Of a stretch of 36,217 nucleotides of DNA, positions 16,638-25,728 are shown in pieces. The notes below the pieces were generated by a model. That model did no database searches. It was not told the DNA's origin and saw nothing but the letters and a program-made list of their open reading frames with translations. The stretch is from Planctomycetaceae bacterium. GTDB taxonomy: Bacteria; Planctomycetota; Planctomycetia; Planctomycetales; Planctomycetaceae. The first letter of the stretch is position 1. Every line of letters begins with the position of its first letter. Position numbers and translations under genes: made by a program. The DNA is taken from NCBI GenBank assembly GCA_029259845.1, contig JAJDEI010000310.1:1-36217 (forward strand), given 5' to 3'.

Positions 16638-17105
16638 GCTTCGGATGGTTTCTGCGCCAATCGATCAGACACATTCCAGGTTCGTGAATCACAGATTCGT
16701 GAAACCGGGCGGCCCCGGCACACGCCTGCCTCCCAAAACGCGGCTCCGAGCCGCATAGGCGTTCCGAGCCCGCCGTCGCGAATGTGCCGTCGGTCTCGAA
16801 CACGTGCGGCCTTTGCCGTTGGTTGGGGAGCCGCGTTGCCAACTTGGATTCGCTCCTGCACATTGCCGGAGGGCTATTCAAGGCGATTCTGCGACCTGAG
16901 GGAGATCTTGTGATTCGGCCCGCGAGGCGTTTCGGCTCCGGAAGCCTCCCAACTTCCCGCTTTTCGTTGAGCCGGAAGACTTGGGGAACGCTTGCCAAGG
17001 TGGGTATTCTTCTCAGCATTATATGATCCGCACCAGGATGTCCAGTCCCCCGGACCGGTCCTCGACATCCTTGACGACGAATTCCGCACTTCCGCGAGGC
17101 CGTCC
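16638..17105. other. Divergent intergenic region, no gene seen
   Basis: This 468-bp spacer separates the divergent ATPase and cyclo-ligase genes. A small hairpin GCGGCT-CCG-AGCCGC lies near 16741-16755 and an AT-rich patch (GCATTATATGATC) near 17018, which could be part of a promoter for the cyclo-ligase gene, but the hexamer spacing is poor. Confidence 0.4.
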
Positions 17106-17717
17106 GTGACAAAAGAAGCCCCGAATCAGGACCGCAAACGCCAAATCCGCGAGCAGGCCCATGCGGCCCGTCAGGCCCAGCCGCACAAGGACGAGGCCAG
17201 CCGCCGTATCGTGGGCCGTTTGCTCGTGTTGCCTGAGTACCGGGCGGCCAGGACGGTCCAGTTCTACGTCGATGTCCGTGCGGAAGTCCGGACACGCCCT
17301 GCACTTCCGGCTGCCCTGCAATCTGGAAAACGGATCGTCGTCCCCTGGTGCAACGAGACGGGCGGGCTCGAACTGTTCCGCCTGGAATCGATGGACGAAC
17401 TGGACGTCGGCAAGTTCCAGGTTCTCGAGCCACGAGCCGAATTGAGGACCCGGCCCGCGAAACAAGTCGCGCCCGAGGACGTCGATCTCGTGATGGCGCC
17501 GGGAGTCGGTTTCGACCGCCGCGGCGGACGGCTGGGACACGGCAAGGGGTACTTCGACAAGCTGCTGAGGCAGGTCCGGTCGGACGCCCCGCTGGTCGCT
17601 CTGGCATTCGAGTGCCAGATGTTCGATGCAATCCCGATGGAACCTCACGACGTCTTCATGGACAAAGTCATCACCGAGACAACGGTCTACGACGGGATCG
17701 GCCGGTCGGCCGTTTGA
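17106..17717 (+). CDS. 5-formyltetrahydrofolate cyclo-ligase
   Basis: This cytoplasmic enzyme converts 5-formyl-THF plus ATP to 5,10-methenyl-THF. The hallmark C-terminal motif GVGFDRRGGRLGHGKGYFD is present, with an N-terminal basic segment (DRKRQIREQAHAARQ) and FYVDVRAEVRTRP. GTG at 17106 gives 203 residues, normal for the family, and has GAGG about 7 bp upstream; the open frame reaches back to 16992 but adds unrelated residues. It stands alone, convergent with the deacetylase gene. Confidence 0.9.
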   Translation: MTKEAPNQDRKRQIREQAHAARQAQPHKDEASRRIVGRLLVLPEYRAARTVQFYVDVRAEVRTRPALPAALQSGKRIVVPWCNETGGLELFRLESMDELDVGKFQVLEPRAELRTRPAKQVAPEDVDLVMAPGVGFDRRGGRLGHGKGYFDKLLRQVRSDAPLVALAFECQMFDAIPMEPHDVFMDKVITETTVYDGIGRSAV

Positions 17718-17823
17718 CGCCGACGCGCATCGCCGGCTCGAATACCGGCACTCATTCGAACACCAACAACCCCGAACCGCCACGAACACGGCTTGCGGAT
17801 TCGCCCCCCCGGGGCGTACCCCC

Positions 17824-18819
17824 TCAGGCAAACACCTGCGGCAGCGCCGTCACCGCGCGGAATTCCGGAAGCGCAATGTCCCGCTCGATCGCCGTTCGCG
17901 GGAGGTTGAGCGTGTCGCTGCGACCGGGGGTGTAGCCACCGTAGTAACTGAAGGCCCAGCGAAATCCGTGCTTCCGAAGAGCGGCCCGCGTGTGATCGTC
18001 GAACGCATCGCGGCTGCCGACCGGGTAGCTGAAGGTCGTGATCGGCTCACCCAATTCGGCTTCAATGCGGCGTTTGCATTCGCCAATCTCGTCGTCTTGA
18101 GATACCGCGTCGAGTCGCGCCAACACCGGATGCGTAACCGTATGCCCGCCAATCGACATCCCCTCGTCGCGCATTTCACGGACCATGTCCCACGTCATCC
18201 ACAAATCGGCAGCTTGATCGCGCGTGGCCCGTCCACTGCCGGTGGCGTCGGCGAGAAACTGGACGTACCGTGCGGTCTCACCGGCGTCGAGCTGTTTGTA
18301 GGCGTTGAGCAGCCGATGGATCGCTCCGCTACGGTCCGGCTCGTCGAAGAGGATCTCTTCGGAAATCCATTGATTGGCTTCGATTCGAGACCGATCGCTG
18401 GTCCGCACCATCCAGGCGATTTCGTCCCACCACGCGAGTTGCCCCTCGTCGAGAAACCCGGTCGTGATAAAAAACGTCGCCGTCGCCCCGTGCCTCTTGA
18501 GGACCGGAAAGGCGAGGTCATAGTTATCGCGATAACCGTCGTCGAAGGTCAACATGATGGACCGTCCGGACCGCGCTCTGAGGGCATGCTCCAGATCGTC
18601 CGGCCCGATGATGTCGAAGTGGCGGGTCAAATAAGCGACCTGCGCATCAAAGTCCTCCGCGGTCGCGCTCCAGAGTTCCCAATCGAATGGGCTCCCCGCT
18701 GTGATGCCGATGCGGTGATAGTTGAGCACCAATAGCCCCCGCCACAGCCGACAGTTCCGAACCAACATCCCCAACCACGGGGCACTCAACGTGCGAACAG
18801 CAAGATCGCGCTTACTCAT
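17824..18819 (-). CDS. Polysaccharide deacetylase (NodB-like) family protein
   Basis: The 331-residue protein has the carbohydrate esterase 4 motifs in order: LTFDDGYRDNYD (catalytic Asp and metal Asp), GGHTVTHPVLARL (metal-binding H-x3-H) and FSYPVGSRDAFDD. An insertion of about 100 residues separates motifs 1 and 2, typical of xanthan-lyase/exosortase-associated deacetylases. No clear signal peptide is seen with ATG at 18819; in-frame starts at 18858 and 18903 exist but lack a Shine-Dalgarno. It probably removes acetyl groups from an N-acetylated surface or secreted glycan. The neighbouring GT2 and FemAB-like genes support a polysaccharide role. Confidence 0.87.
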   Translation of the reverse strand: MSKRDLAVRTLSAPWLGMLVRNCRLWRGLLVLNYHRIGITAGSPFDWELWSATAEDFDAQVAYLTRHFDIIGPDDLEHALRARSGRSIMLTFDDGYRDNYDLAFPVLKRHGATATFFITTGFLDEGQLAWWDEIAWMVRTSDRSRIEANQWISEEILFDEPDRSGAIHRLLNAYKQLDAGETARYVQFLADATGSGRATRDQAADLWMTWDMVREMRDEGMSIGGHTVTHPVLARLDAVSQDDEIGECKRRIEAELGEPITTFSYPVGSRDAFDDHTRAALRKHGFRWAFSYYGGYTPGRSDTLNLPRTAIERDIALPEFRAVTALPQVFA

Positions 18820-18903
18820 GGCGAGAAATCCGGCAAGGGGATGGGAGTGAATGGCCATTGGGCGCAGGACGACGCACGGGCACACAACCTTATGTCGCAG
18901 CAT

Positions 18904-19253
18904 GACCGGGGCAATCAGAGCGGCGGAATCGCCCCTTGTTGAAGCATCCTTTCATCCGCGCAATCGCTACAGATGTCTCCGGAACCGTCTTGCCGATGAA
19001 CGATCGCTCCGCCGCGGGATCAAAAACAGTTTTGACGGATGAGTCGCTCGAACACGTCCTATATTCCTGAAGACGTTTTCGTCCTCGTTCCCAAACGCAG
19101 CCGCTCCCCGTTTGGCTGTCGAATATCGCGTGTCGCAGTTTCTTTTTACGCCGAAGGCGTTTCACATCACAGCCCAGGGTCGCGAACGAAGTGATCGCAC
19201 CCTGGGGGGGGGCCGCCAGCTCACCTGACATCCAACCACCAACCGCACCTCCC
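18904..19253. other. Divergent intergenic region with REP-like hairpins
   Basis: No gene is recognised. TTGACG at 19033-19038 and TATATT at 19060-19065 look like promoter hexamers but are 22 bp apart, too far for a standard sigma70 site. The palindromic repeat at 19148-19206 lies just before the glycosyltransferase start. Confidence 0.45.
19148..19206. repeat. REP-like pair of hairpins
   Basis: ACGCC-GAA-GGCGT (19148-19160) is followed by CCCAGGG (19173-19179) and its complement CCCTGGG (19200-19206), with an inner partly complementary GCGA/TCGC. From memory similar paired hairpins are dispersed in planctomycete genomes, which I cannot verify here. Confidence 0.6.
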
Positions 19254-20384
19254 ATGAACCAGCCTCTCGTCAGCGTTGTCGTTCCAACGTTCAACCGCGC
19301 CTATTGCCTGGAGCGGACGGTCAACAGTGCCCTGAGCCAGACCCATCGCAACGTCGAAGTCATCCTCGTCGATGACGGCTCGACGGACGACACCGCTGCA
19401 CTGGTCGAAAGACGGTACGGCGACGATGCGCGGGTTCGCTATCTGCACCAATCCAATCAGGGCGTCGCCGTCGCTCGCAACACGGGGCTCGCCGCCGCGC
19501 GGGGGGAATACGTCGCCCTGCTCGACTCCGACGACATCTGGTACCCGTGGAAGCTCACCGTCCAGGTTGCCGTGTTCGAACGGTTCCCGGAAGCCGGCAT
19601 GGTGTGGACCGACATGGAAGCGATCGACGCCGCCGGCAACGTCACACAACCCAAATACCTGCGGACCATGTATGGGGCCTACCAGTGGTTTCCCCACGAC
19701 AAACTGTTCCCAGCGTCTTACCGACTCAGCGACATCGTGCCGCAGCTTGAATCTCTCGGTCAAACGGCGACCGTCTCCTGTGGCGACATTTTCTCGCAAA
19801 TGGTGATGGGGAATCTGGTCCACACGTCAACCGTCCTGCTGCGACGCCAGCGGTTGGCAGCGGTCGTCGGCTTCGATCCGGCGCTCACGCCGGTCGGCGA
19901 GGATTACGACTTTCATCTCCGCACCTGCCGCGAAGGCCCGGTCGCTTTCATCGATATTTCCTCGATCCAGTACCAACGCGACTTCGGCGACCAACTCACG
20001 CAGCCGGACTACGACCTGGCATTCGCGCAGAGCCACCTGTCCGTCGTCACTCGGACATTGAAGGAAGACCGTGAGCAGATTCGGCTCTCGCCGTCGATGA
20101 TTGCCGCATGCCTGGCCGATGCCCACGGATGGATCGGCGAAGCGGCGATCGAGTGCGGCGAGACGAAGTTGGCCCGCAGGCATCTGCTGCAAAGCCTCCG
20201 CCGAGCACCTTGGCAGCCGCGTCTGGGACTGCTGTTTCTGTTGGCCGGTCTCCCCCGCGGCATGGGCAATCGTCTCCGCAGGCCGTACCGTCAAGTCAAA
20301 CGGTTTCTGCGGGACTCGACAACAGTCGCAGAGGCCGAAGGTCCGCACCTCTCCGTCGCATCCGAAGCGGGTATCGCTCGCTGA
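19254..20384 (+). CDS. Glycosyltransferase family 2
   Basis: The GT-A fold domain covers about 1-230 of 376 residues: VSVVVPTFNRAYCLERTV, the nucleotide-sugar segment VILVDDGSTDDT, GVAVARNTGLAAARGEYVALLDSDD with the DxD-type metal site, and VGEDYDFHLR as acceptor-side acid. The C-terminal 130 residues include a basic tail (RRPYRQVKRFLRD) that may lie at the membrane surface. It should transfer a sugar from an NDP-sugar to a growing glycan. ATG at 19254 is chosen because MNQPLVSVVVPTFNR is the family opening; earlier in-frame residues are Pro/Ala-rich. The FemAB-like gene follows after 47 bp, suggesting co-transcription. Confidence 0.9.
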   Translation: MNQPLVSVVVPTFNRAYCLERTVNSALSQTHRNVEVILVDDGSTDDTAALVERRYGDDARVRYLHQSNQGVAVARNTGLAAARGEYVALLDSDDIWYPWKLTVQVAVFERFPEAGMVWTDMEAIDAAGNVTQPKYLRTMYGAYQWFPHDKLFPASYRLSDIVPQLESLGQTATVSCGDIFSQMVMGNLVHTSTVLLRRQRLAAVVGFDPALTPVGEDYDFHLRTCREGPVAFIDISSIQYQRDFGDQLTQPDYDLAFAQSHLSVVTRTLKEDREQIRLSPSMIAACLADAHGWIGEAAIECGETKLARRHLLQSLRRAPWQPRLGLLFLLAGLPRGMGNRLRRPYRQVKRFLRDSTTVAEAEGPHLSVASEAGIAR

Positions 20385-20431
20385 CCTGGCAATTCTCGCG
20401 GCTCAGACTTCCCCCAAAGACGATCCAAACG

Positions 20432-21571
20432 ATGCTCGAACTCTCTGAATCGATCGCCGGCTGCGAGACTCATCACGACAACGGAACGTTGTCAACACGC
20501 CGCCTCGGCTCCGAACAGGCCGGCGAGGCACTCGATACCTGGCGGCTCCTCGAACAGCAGCAAGAGGTGACGCCTCTCGCCGCATCCTGCCTGTGGACCG
20601 AGACATGGCTGCGGCATCTCGGAGACCTCGTCCCTCACGAGTTCTTGATTGCCGAGTCGCAGGGGACACCCCGCGGCGTCTGCCTGCTGACGCACGGCGT
20701 CGGCCAGTCGCTCGGACCGTTCCCGCTCCGCAGTGTCCATCTGGGAACCGCCGGCGAACCGGACGAAGACAGCGTCTGTGTGGAGTACAACGGCCTGTTG
20801 GCCGAGGACGCGGCTCGCTTCGCATTCTCCCGGCAGATCATTGCGCACGTCGAACGGGACACCACCTGGGATCAGTTCCAACTCGACGGCTTCGCTCCGG
20901 ACGAGGCGGATTCACTCCTGCAGGAATTCCCCACGGTCGAGATCGAACGCCGGCCGTCCCGCTTCTTCGATCTCGCCAAGGCGCGGGGCGAGCAATCCGA
21001 AGTGTTGCCGCTGCTCGGACGAAGCACCCGCAGCAACATCCGCCGCCGCCTGCGGGACTACGGTGAACTAACCGTCGAGTGGGTCGACTCACTCACGCAG
21101 GCCGAGGAAGTCTTCTCGGAACTCGTGACTCTCCATCAGGAGCGCTGGACGGCGGTCGGCAAGCCGGGCGTGTTCGCCAGCCGCCGCTTTCATGACTTCC
21201 AACTCGAACTGCTCACCCACGGCTTGAGCGAGCAGCGCGTCGTGCTGTTCCGTGTTCGCCAGGGGAGCCAGACGATCGGCTGCCTGTTCCTGCTCGTCGA
21301 CCGCAACCGTCTGCTCGACTATCTCTCCGGCTTTGCGTCCTTCGCCAAAAACGCCAGCCCCGGCCTGATCGTCCACTACCTCTGCATGCAAGAAGCCCAC
21401 CGCCGCGGCTACGACGCCTACGACTTCCTCGTCGGCGACCTGCAACACAAACGGAACCTCTCCAACGCCCAGAACGAACTCCTCTGGGCCACCTGGCGCC
21501 GCGACCGCCTCAAGTTCCGCCTCGCCAACACCGCCCGCCGCCTCAAGCGAGCCATCACTCGCAACCGTTGA
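20432..21571 (+). CDS. GNAT-superfamily (CelD/FemAB-like) acyltransferase
   Basis: The 379 residues resemble the Acetyltransf_6/CelD-BcsL group: LAASCLWTETWLRHLG near the start, a central SNIRRRLRDYG, a QERW motif, FRVRQGSQTIGCLFLLVDRNRLLDYLSGF and YDAYDFLVGDLQHKRNLSN near the end. Such proteins accompany exopolysaccharide clusters and may acylate sugars or lipid-linked intermediates; the substrate cannot be read from the sequence. ATG at 20432 starts just after the glycosyltransferase stop. The C-terminus overlaps tail-to-tail by 17 bp with the small gene on the other strand. Confidence 0.85.
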   Translation: MLELSESIAGCETHHDNGTLSTRRLGSEQAGEALDTWRLLEQQQEVTPLAASCLWTETWLRHLGDLVPHEFLIAESQGTPRGVCLLTHGVGQSLGPFPLRSVHLGTAGEPDEDSVCVEYNGLLAEDAARFAFSRQIIAHVERDTTWDQFQLDGFAPDEADSLLQEFPTVEIERRPSRFFDLAKARGEQSEVLPLLGRSTRSNIRRRLRDYGELTVEWVDSLTQAEEVFSELVTLHQERWTAVGKPGVFASRRFHDFQLELLTHGLSEQRVVLFRVRQGSQTIGCLFLLVDRNRLLDYLSGFASFAKNASPGLIVHYLCMQEAHRRGYDAYDFLVGDLQHKRNLSNAQNELLWATWRRDRLKFRLANTARRLKRAITRNR

Positions 21572-21782
21572 CCGACGTGGATTGGAGTCCCCCGCGGATA
21601 ATGCGGACAACATCTCGGCGAAATGACGATTCATCCACTCGCTCGCCCTTGAAGGCCCACGCATCCACCGCCAGCGGCCACATCATCTTCCACCGCTCCT
21701 CGGCCGTCGTCCCCTTCAGATCATCCTCAGTCCCCTGATCCTGCAGCCGGCTGATTCGTACGATGGAACGGTTGTCGGTCAT
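21555..21782 (-). CDS. Small conserved hypothetical protein (75 aa)
   Basis: The chain contains GTTAEERWKMMWPLAVDAWAFKG followed by ESSFRRDVVRIIRGG; I write the first part as GTTAEERWKMMWPLAVDA plus WAFKG. This resembles a short protein of unknown function I associate with planctomycetes and similar bacteria, where it often lies beside toxin-like or nucleotidyltransferase genes, but no partner is seen here. ATG at 21782 begins TDNRSIVRISRL; the frame reaches 21818 with an earlier start. Helical, no membrane segment. Confidence 0.65.
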   Translation of the reverse strand: MTDNRSIVRISRLQDQGTEDDLKGTTAEERWKMMWPLAVDAWAFKGERVDESSFRRDVVRIIRGGLQSTSVNGCE

Positions 21783-21875
21783 GCCGCTATTGTAGCATGG
21801 TCGCAAACTGGATGGCATGGCGACCCGGCGAATGCCGGGTCGACATGTTCACCCGGTCGCAGTTCCCGGTGGACG

Positions 21876-22271
21876 TCATTCAAAGGGACCGAATCCGTAG
21901 ATCGGTTGCCCGCCGCGAACGCCGCCGTACTCGATCACAACTTGCGAGCGTTTACCGCGGACCCAGTACTCCAGCGCCGCAATGGGCTGGTAAATCCAGG
22001 GATCAAAAGGAAACGATCGGTCGTGATAGGTGAACTGTCTGCCCGTACCACGCGACCAATCGAAGCTCATGCCCGATTGATGACGACCGAGGAGGAAGTA
22101 ACTTGGAAAGTAGGAGATAGCGAGAATGAACAGCACGCGGAGGCAACGTTTGCGCCAGCGATGCGATGTGTCGAGAAACAAATCCCGGTGACCGCTCCGT
22201 GACGTGCCGCACTTCGCACACAGGTCGTATTGATGGTCATTCTCGCGGTTGCACTCCGGGCAGCGCCACAT
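21876..22271 (-). CDS. Zinc-ribbon membrane protein, hypothetical (131 aa)
   Basis: The N-terminus MWRCPECNRENDHQYDLCAKCGT is a zinc ribbon with two CxxC pairs (split here as CPEC and CAKC). A single hydrophobic helix follows (VLFILAISYFPSYFLLG, about 45-63), then a soluble domain rich in aromatic residues and ending GGQPIYGFGPFE. The topology suggests a cytoplasmic zinc ribbon tethered to the membrane. No family recognised. Confidence 0.65.
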   Translation of the reverse strand: MWRCPECNRENDHQYDLCAKCGTSRSGHRDLFLDTSHRWRKRCLRVLFILAISYFPSYFLLGRHQSGMSFDWSRGTGRQFTYHDRSFPFDPWIYQPIAALEYWVRGKRSQVVIEYGGVRGGQPIYGFGPFE

Positions 22272-22523
22272 TTGTGCGTCCTCACGGCTCGACTACGTCG
22301 ACTGGTTCGAACGACAGACACTATGTTTGAGTTTGGATCGGTCTGCAAACAGCATTCTCAAGTTGCGATCGGATTAATTCAAGAGGGCGTCAACACCTCG
22401 AACTCAATACGCGTCGATGCTTGTCGCACATGCGCCAATTTCGACGGCTGCTTTCCCGCATGCCCCCAATGCTTCAAGATGGCCGTCTGACCGCAAACTC
22501 CCCACCAACGATGAGTTTCTCCA

Positions 22524-24152
22524 ATGACTCGACTCTTTGTCATCCTGACCATTGTCACTCTCCTCTCCACCTCTGCTTTCGCCGCCGAGCGGAACATCGT
22601 GTTTTTCATCACCGATGATGAGAGTCCCACGCTCGGCTGTTACGGGGATGAAACGGCCGTCTCCCCGGCGATCGATGCGATCGCCGCCGATGGCACGCTG
22701 TTTCGAAACGCCTTTGCAACCACGGCCAGTTGCAGCGCCAGCCGGTCAGTGGTGATGTCCGGATTGCACAACCATGCCAATGGGCAGTACGGCCATCAGC
22801 ACGGATATCACAAGTTTTCGTCCTGGGATAATCTCGTGAGTCTGGCATTGCCGCGCGTGTTGGCGGGGGCCGGTTATCGGACGGCTCACATCGGCAAGTA
22901 TCACGTTGCTCCGGAAGAAGTCTACCGCTTCGAGACGTATCTCAAGGGCAACACCCGCAACGCCGTCCAGATGGCCGAGCACTGCCGCGGCTATCTCACC
23001 GATACTTCCGACGACCGTCCGTTCTTCCTGTACTTCGCCACCAGTGACCCGCACCGCAGCGGCGGAACCGACAAGACCTCCCAGCGCGAACTCAAGCCCA
23101 ACTTGTTCGGCAACAAACCGAACCACGGTGCTCACGACGGCGTCGACGAAGTCTTCTTCGATCCGGCTGACGTCCCCATCCCCGCGTTCCTGCCCGATAC
23201 GCCGGAGACCCGCGAGGAACTGGCCCAGTATTACCAGTCGTGCGCCCGCATCGACCAGGGCGTCGCGCGGCTGGTCGAGATTCTCAAACAGGCCGGCCTG
23301 TTCGACAAGACGCTGTTCGTGTTCACCTCCGATCACGGCATGGCGTTCGCCGGCGGCAAGACGACCGTCTACGAAGGCGGACTCCGTGTTCCCTTCGTCG
23401 TCCGCAACCCCTACGAAGACACCCGCGGCATCGTCTGTGGCGCGATGATCTCGCACATCGACATCACCCCCTCGCTGCTCGACTTTGCCGGCGGTCTCGA
23501 CCCCGACACCAACGGCCCCCAGAATTGGGTTGACCCGGTTGAGTATTGGAAGAGACAAACGGAAAGACACCCGGTGTCTCCAGACCCGGACGATGTTCCA
23601 AGACCTGCCGACGACCCCTCCGCCAAAGTCGCCGGCCGACAATCGAGACACCGGTTGTCTGCCTCACGGGGGTCTGCCCCGCGGGAGAACCGCGGCCCGC
23701 GCAAACCGTTCCGTAGTTATCACGGCAGGAGCTGGATCCCCATTCTCGGCGACCCGGCCGCTGAACATCACAAGACGATCTTCGCCTCACACACCTTCCA
23801 CGAAATCCAGATGTACTACCCGATGCGAGTCGTCCGCGACAAACAGTACAAGCTGATCTGGAACATTGCTCACGGACTGCCCTACCCCTTCGCCAGCGAC
23901 CTCTGGGCGGCGTCCAGTTGGCAGGCTCAGTTTCGCCTGGGCGAAGCCGCCCCCTATGGCGAAAAGACGGTTGGTGAGTACATCCACCGTCCGGCGTTCG
24001 AACTCTACGACATGACGACCGACCCCAACGAACGGACCAACCTGGCAGACGACAGCCAGCACGCCCAGGTCCTCCAGCGCTACAAGGCCCTCCTCAAAGA
24101 GTACCAACAGCGCACCGGCGACCCCTGGATCCTCAAGTGGAAGTACGAGTGA
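22524..24152 (+). CDS. Secreted sulfatase, formylglycine type, with internal insertion
   Basis: A signal peptide (TRLFVILTIVTLLSTSAFA) precedes a type I sulfatase domain. ITDDE supplies metal-binding Asp31/Asp32. CSASR at 70-74 is the sulfatase signature, whose Cys70 would be converted to formylglycine by a maturase. DHGMAF holds the second metal site and GLRVPFVV follows. The C-terminal part (IFASHTFHEIQMYYPMRVVR, YDMTTDPNERTNLA) is well preserved. Between YWKRQ (near 23555) and GRSWIPILGDP (near 23730), about 50 residues are low-complexity and Arg/Pro-rich and contain repeat element copy B; these residues look inserted. The protein probably hydrolyses a sulfated polysaccharide in the periplasm. 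Confidence 0.9.
   Translation: MTRLFVILTIVTLLSTSAFAAERNIVFFITDDESPTLGCYGDETAVSPAIDAIAADGTLFRNAFATTASCSASRSVVMSGLHNHANGQYGHQHGYHKFSSWDNLVSLALPRVLAGAGYRTAHIGKYHVAPEEVYRFETYLKGNTRNAVQMAEHCRGYLTDTSDDRPFFLYFATSDPHRSGGTDKTSQRELKPNLFGNKPNHGAHDGVDEVFFDPADVPIPAFLPDTPETREELAQYYQSCARIDQGVARLVEILKQAGLFDKTLFVFTSDHGMAFAGGKTTVYEGGLRVPFVVRNPYEDTRGIVCGAMISHIDITPSLLDFAGGLDPDTNGPQNWVDPVEYWKRQTERHPVSPDPDDVPRPADDPSAKVAGRQSRHRLSASRGSAPRENRGPRKPFRSYHGRSWIPILGDPAAEHHKTIFASHTFHEIQMYYPMRVVRDKQYKLIWNIAHGLPYPFASDLWAASSWQAQFRLGEAAPYGEKTVGEYIHRPAFELYDMTTDPNERTNLADDSQHAQVLQRYKALLKEYQQRTGDPWILKWKYE
23566..23659. repeat. Inverted-repeat element copy B, in frame inside the sulfatase gene
   Basis: GACACCCGGTGTCTC at 23566-23580 is mirrored by GAGACACCGGTTGTC at 23645-23659. 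The ends match copy A (5771-5865), and the core lengths, measured from ACACCC to the far end, are 92 and 93 bp. The interiors differ. Translation continues through it without a stop. Confidence 0.75.
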
Positions 24153-24366
24153 CGACGAGCCGCGTGTGAGAACCGCCGAACCAGAGCCCGCAGAGGATGT
24201 GATTCCTCCCGGCTGGCCTCGCGGGGAACCGGCATGAGTGCCTCCCGAGATCGGTGACCGGGAGTTGAAACGGCCTTTCCCATGACCATCAACGGAGGCT
24301 TCCGTCATCGTTTCGACGGGACCGTCGCGGAACTATTTCCTCACGATGGGGCGCCGGCTCCGACAA
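24153..24366. other. Convergent spacer between sulfatase and glycerate kinase
   Basis: No gene seen. A weak hairpin CTCCCG (24242-24247) with CGGGAG (24259-24264) has an 11-nt loop and no T-tract, so it is at best a poor terminator. Confidence 0.35.
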
Positions 24367-25728
24367 TCACGATTCGACCAGGCAGACCCGCAGGTCCATC
24401 ACATTGGTGTGCGTCGGACCGGTCTTGAGATGTCCGCCCGCCTGGGCAAAGAAGGCGTACGAATTGTTGATCTTGAGAAACTCCGTCGGCTCGATTCCGC
24501 AACGTCGGGCGTTTTCCAAAACAAGCGAGTCGATCCACGCGCCGGCGGCATCGGTCGGCCCGTCTTCTCCGTCCGTCCCGCCGGAAAGAATCACGATCCC
24601 GTCGGTTTCTTCGCTCCACAAACGGTTCGCAGCGGCAAGGACCAACTCCTGATTGCGGCCGCCGGAACGGGGGCGATCGGTCGGCGCCAGTTCGACCACC
24701 GGTTCGCCGCCGCTCAACAGGCAAATCGCTCCCTGCCCGTCTGTTCTCGCCTTCAAACACTCCTCCGCCAGCTCCGCGCCCACCTCCCGTGCCACTCCGG
24801 CATTCGCGCCGCCAAAGGAGCGGACTTGATACCCCCGCCGCTGCGCCTCGTCGACGGCGGCTGCGAGAGCCACGCCGATGTTGCCGATGACCACGTTGCG
24901 AACAACATCGGGCCGGGCTTGAGGAGCGCCCGCTTGCGAAGCGGCCATTCTCTCCAAATGGGCCAACACGCTTGCCGGGAACGTCGATCCCCGGTCGGCG
25001 TACATCTGCAGGATACGCAAGGCATCCGCGGCCGTCGTCGGATCCTCAACCGTGGGACCGGACGCGATCACATTCAGCGGATCCCCGATCACGTCCGAAA
25101 TGATCAACGCCATCAGCCGTCCGGCTCGGCATGCCTGTGCCAGCCGCCCCCCTTTGATTCGCGACAGATGCTTACGGACGCAGTTCAATTCATCAATGCG
25201 CGCTCCGGCCCGCATGAGCGTGCGCGTGACCTGCTGCTTGTCCGCCAGCGTGATGCCTTCCGCAGGCGCCGGGAGGAGCGCACTCCCCCCGCCGGAAAGC
25301 AACACGACGCACACGTCGTCAGGGGTGAGCTGCGAGACCAGTTCCAGAATCCGCTCCGCACCAGCCACTCCTTCGGCCGTGGGCTCGTTGACGCCAGCGG
25401 GACGCGACGCATGAAGGTGGATCTTTTCCAGGGAACGCACGCAGTCCGCCGGAACATTGATCCAGCCGGCCACCTTCTCGCGGAGCAACCTCGAACCGAC
25501 CGCCCGCTCAAATCCGGCCGCCATCCCCGCCCCCGCCTTCCCGGCTCCCACGACCATGAGACGGTTGATTTGACGGAGTGGCATCGCTTCGCCAGCAATC
25601 GTCAGCGACTCACCTTCATGGCGGACCATCGAGCAGACGAGCCGTTCCGCATCGACCGCACTCACGCCCGCCTGCCAAATGGCGATGGCGTCACCAGTCA
25701 GATCGTGAGGAGGCAACGGACGGCTCAT
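24367..25728 (-). CDS. Glycerate kinase, class II (MOFRL family, GckA/TtuD-like)
   Basis: The enzyme phosphorylates glycerate, usually yielding 2-phosphoglycerate in this class. The 453 residues fit. The N-terminal domain shows MVVGAGKAGAGMA, LSGGGSALLPAP, VRKHLSRIKGGRLA and LIISDVIGDPLNVIASGPT; the C-terminal MOFRL domain shows LSGGEPVVEL, GGRNQELVLAAA and LSGGTDGEDGPTDAAGA with the final NNSYAFFAQ and KTGPTHTNVMDL. ATG at 25728. It is convergent with the sulfatase and appears monocistronic. Confidence 0.92.
   Translation of the reverse strand: MSRPLPPHDLTGDAIAIWQAGVSAVDAERLVCSMVRHEGESLTIAGEAMPLRQINRLMVVGAGKAGAGMAAGFERAVGSRLLREKVAGWINVPADCVRSLEKIHLHASRPAGVNEPTAEGVAGAERILELVSQLTPDDVCVVLLSGGGSALLPAPAEGITLADKQQVTRTLMRAGARIDELNCVRKHLSRIKGGRLAQACRAGRLMALIISDVIGDPLNVIASGPTVEDPTTAADALRILQMYADRGSTFPASVLAHLERMAASQAGAPQARPDVVRNVVIGNIGVALAAAVDEAQRRGYQVRSFGGANAGVAREVGAELAEECLKARTDGQGAICLLSGGEPVVELAPTDRPRSGGRNQELVLAAANRLWSEETDGIVILSGGTDGEDGPTDAAGAWIDSLVLENARRCGIEPTEFLKINNSYAFFAQAGGHLKTGPTHTNVMDLRVCLVES

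Noticed and set aside
16992-17105. 38-residue extension of the cyclo-ligase
   Set aside because: The family starts near the basic segment; the GTG at 17106 has an appropriate Shine-Dalgarno and gives normal length.
19033-19065. TTGACG and TATATT as a promoter for the glycosyltransferase
   Set aside because: The 22-bp spacer is outside the range for sigma70-type recognition.
22323-22490. Cys-rich 55-residue plus-strand frame (CRTCANFDGCFPACPQC)
   Set aside because: The Cys pattern is suggestive of a metal-binding peptide, but there is no Shine-Dalgarno and no family, and it is short enough to be chance.
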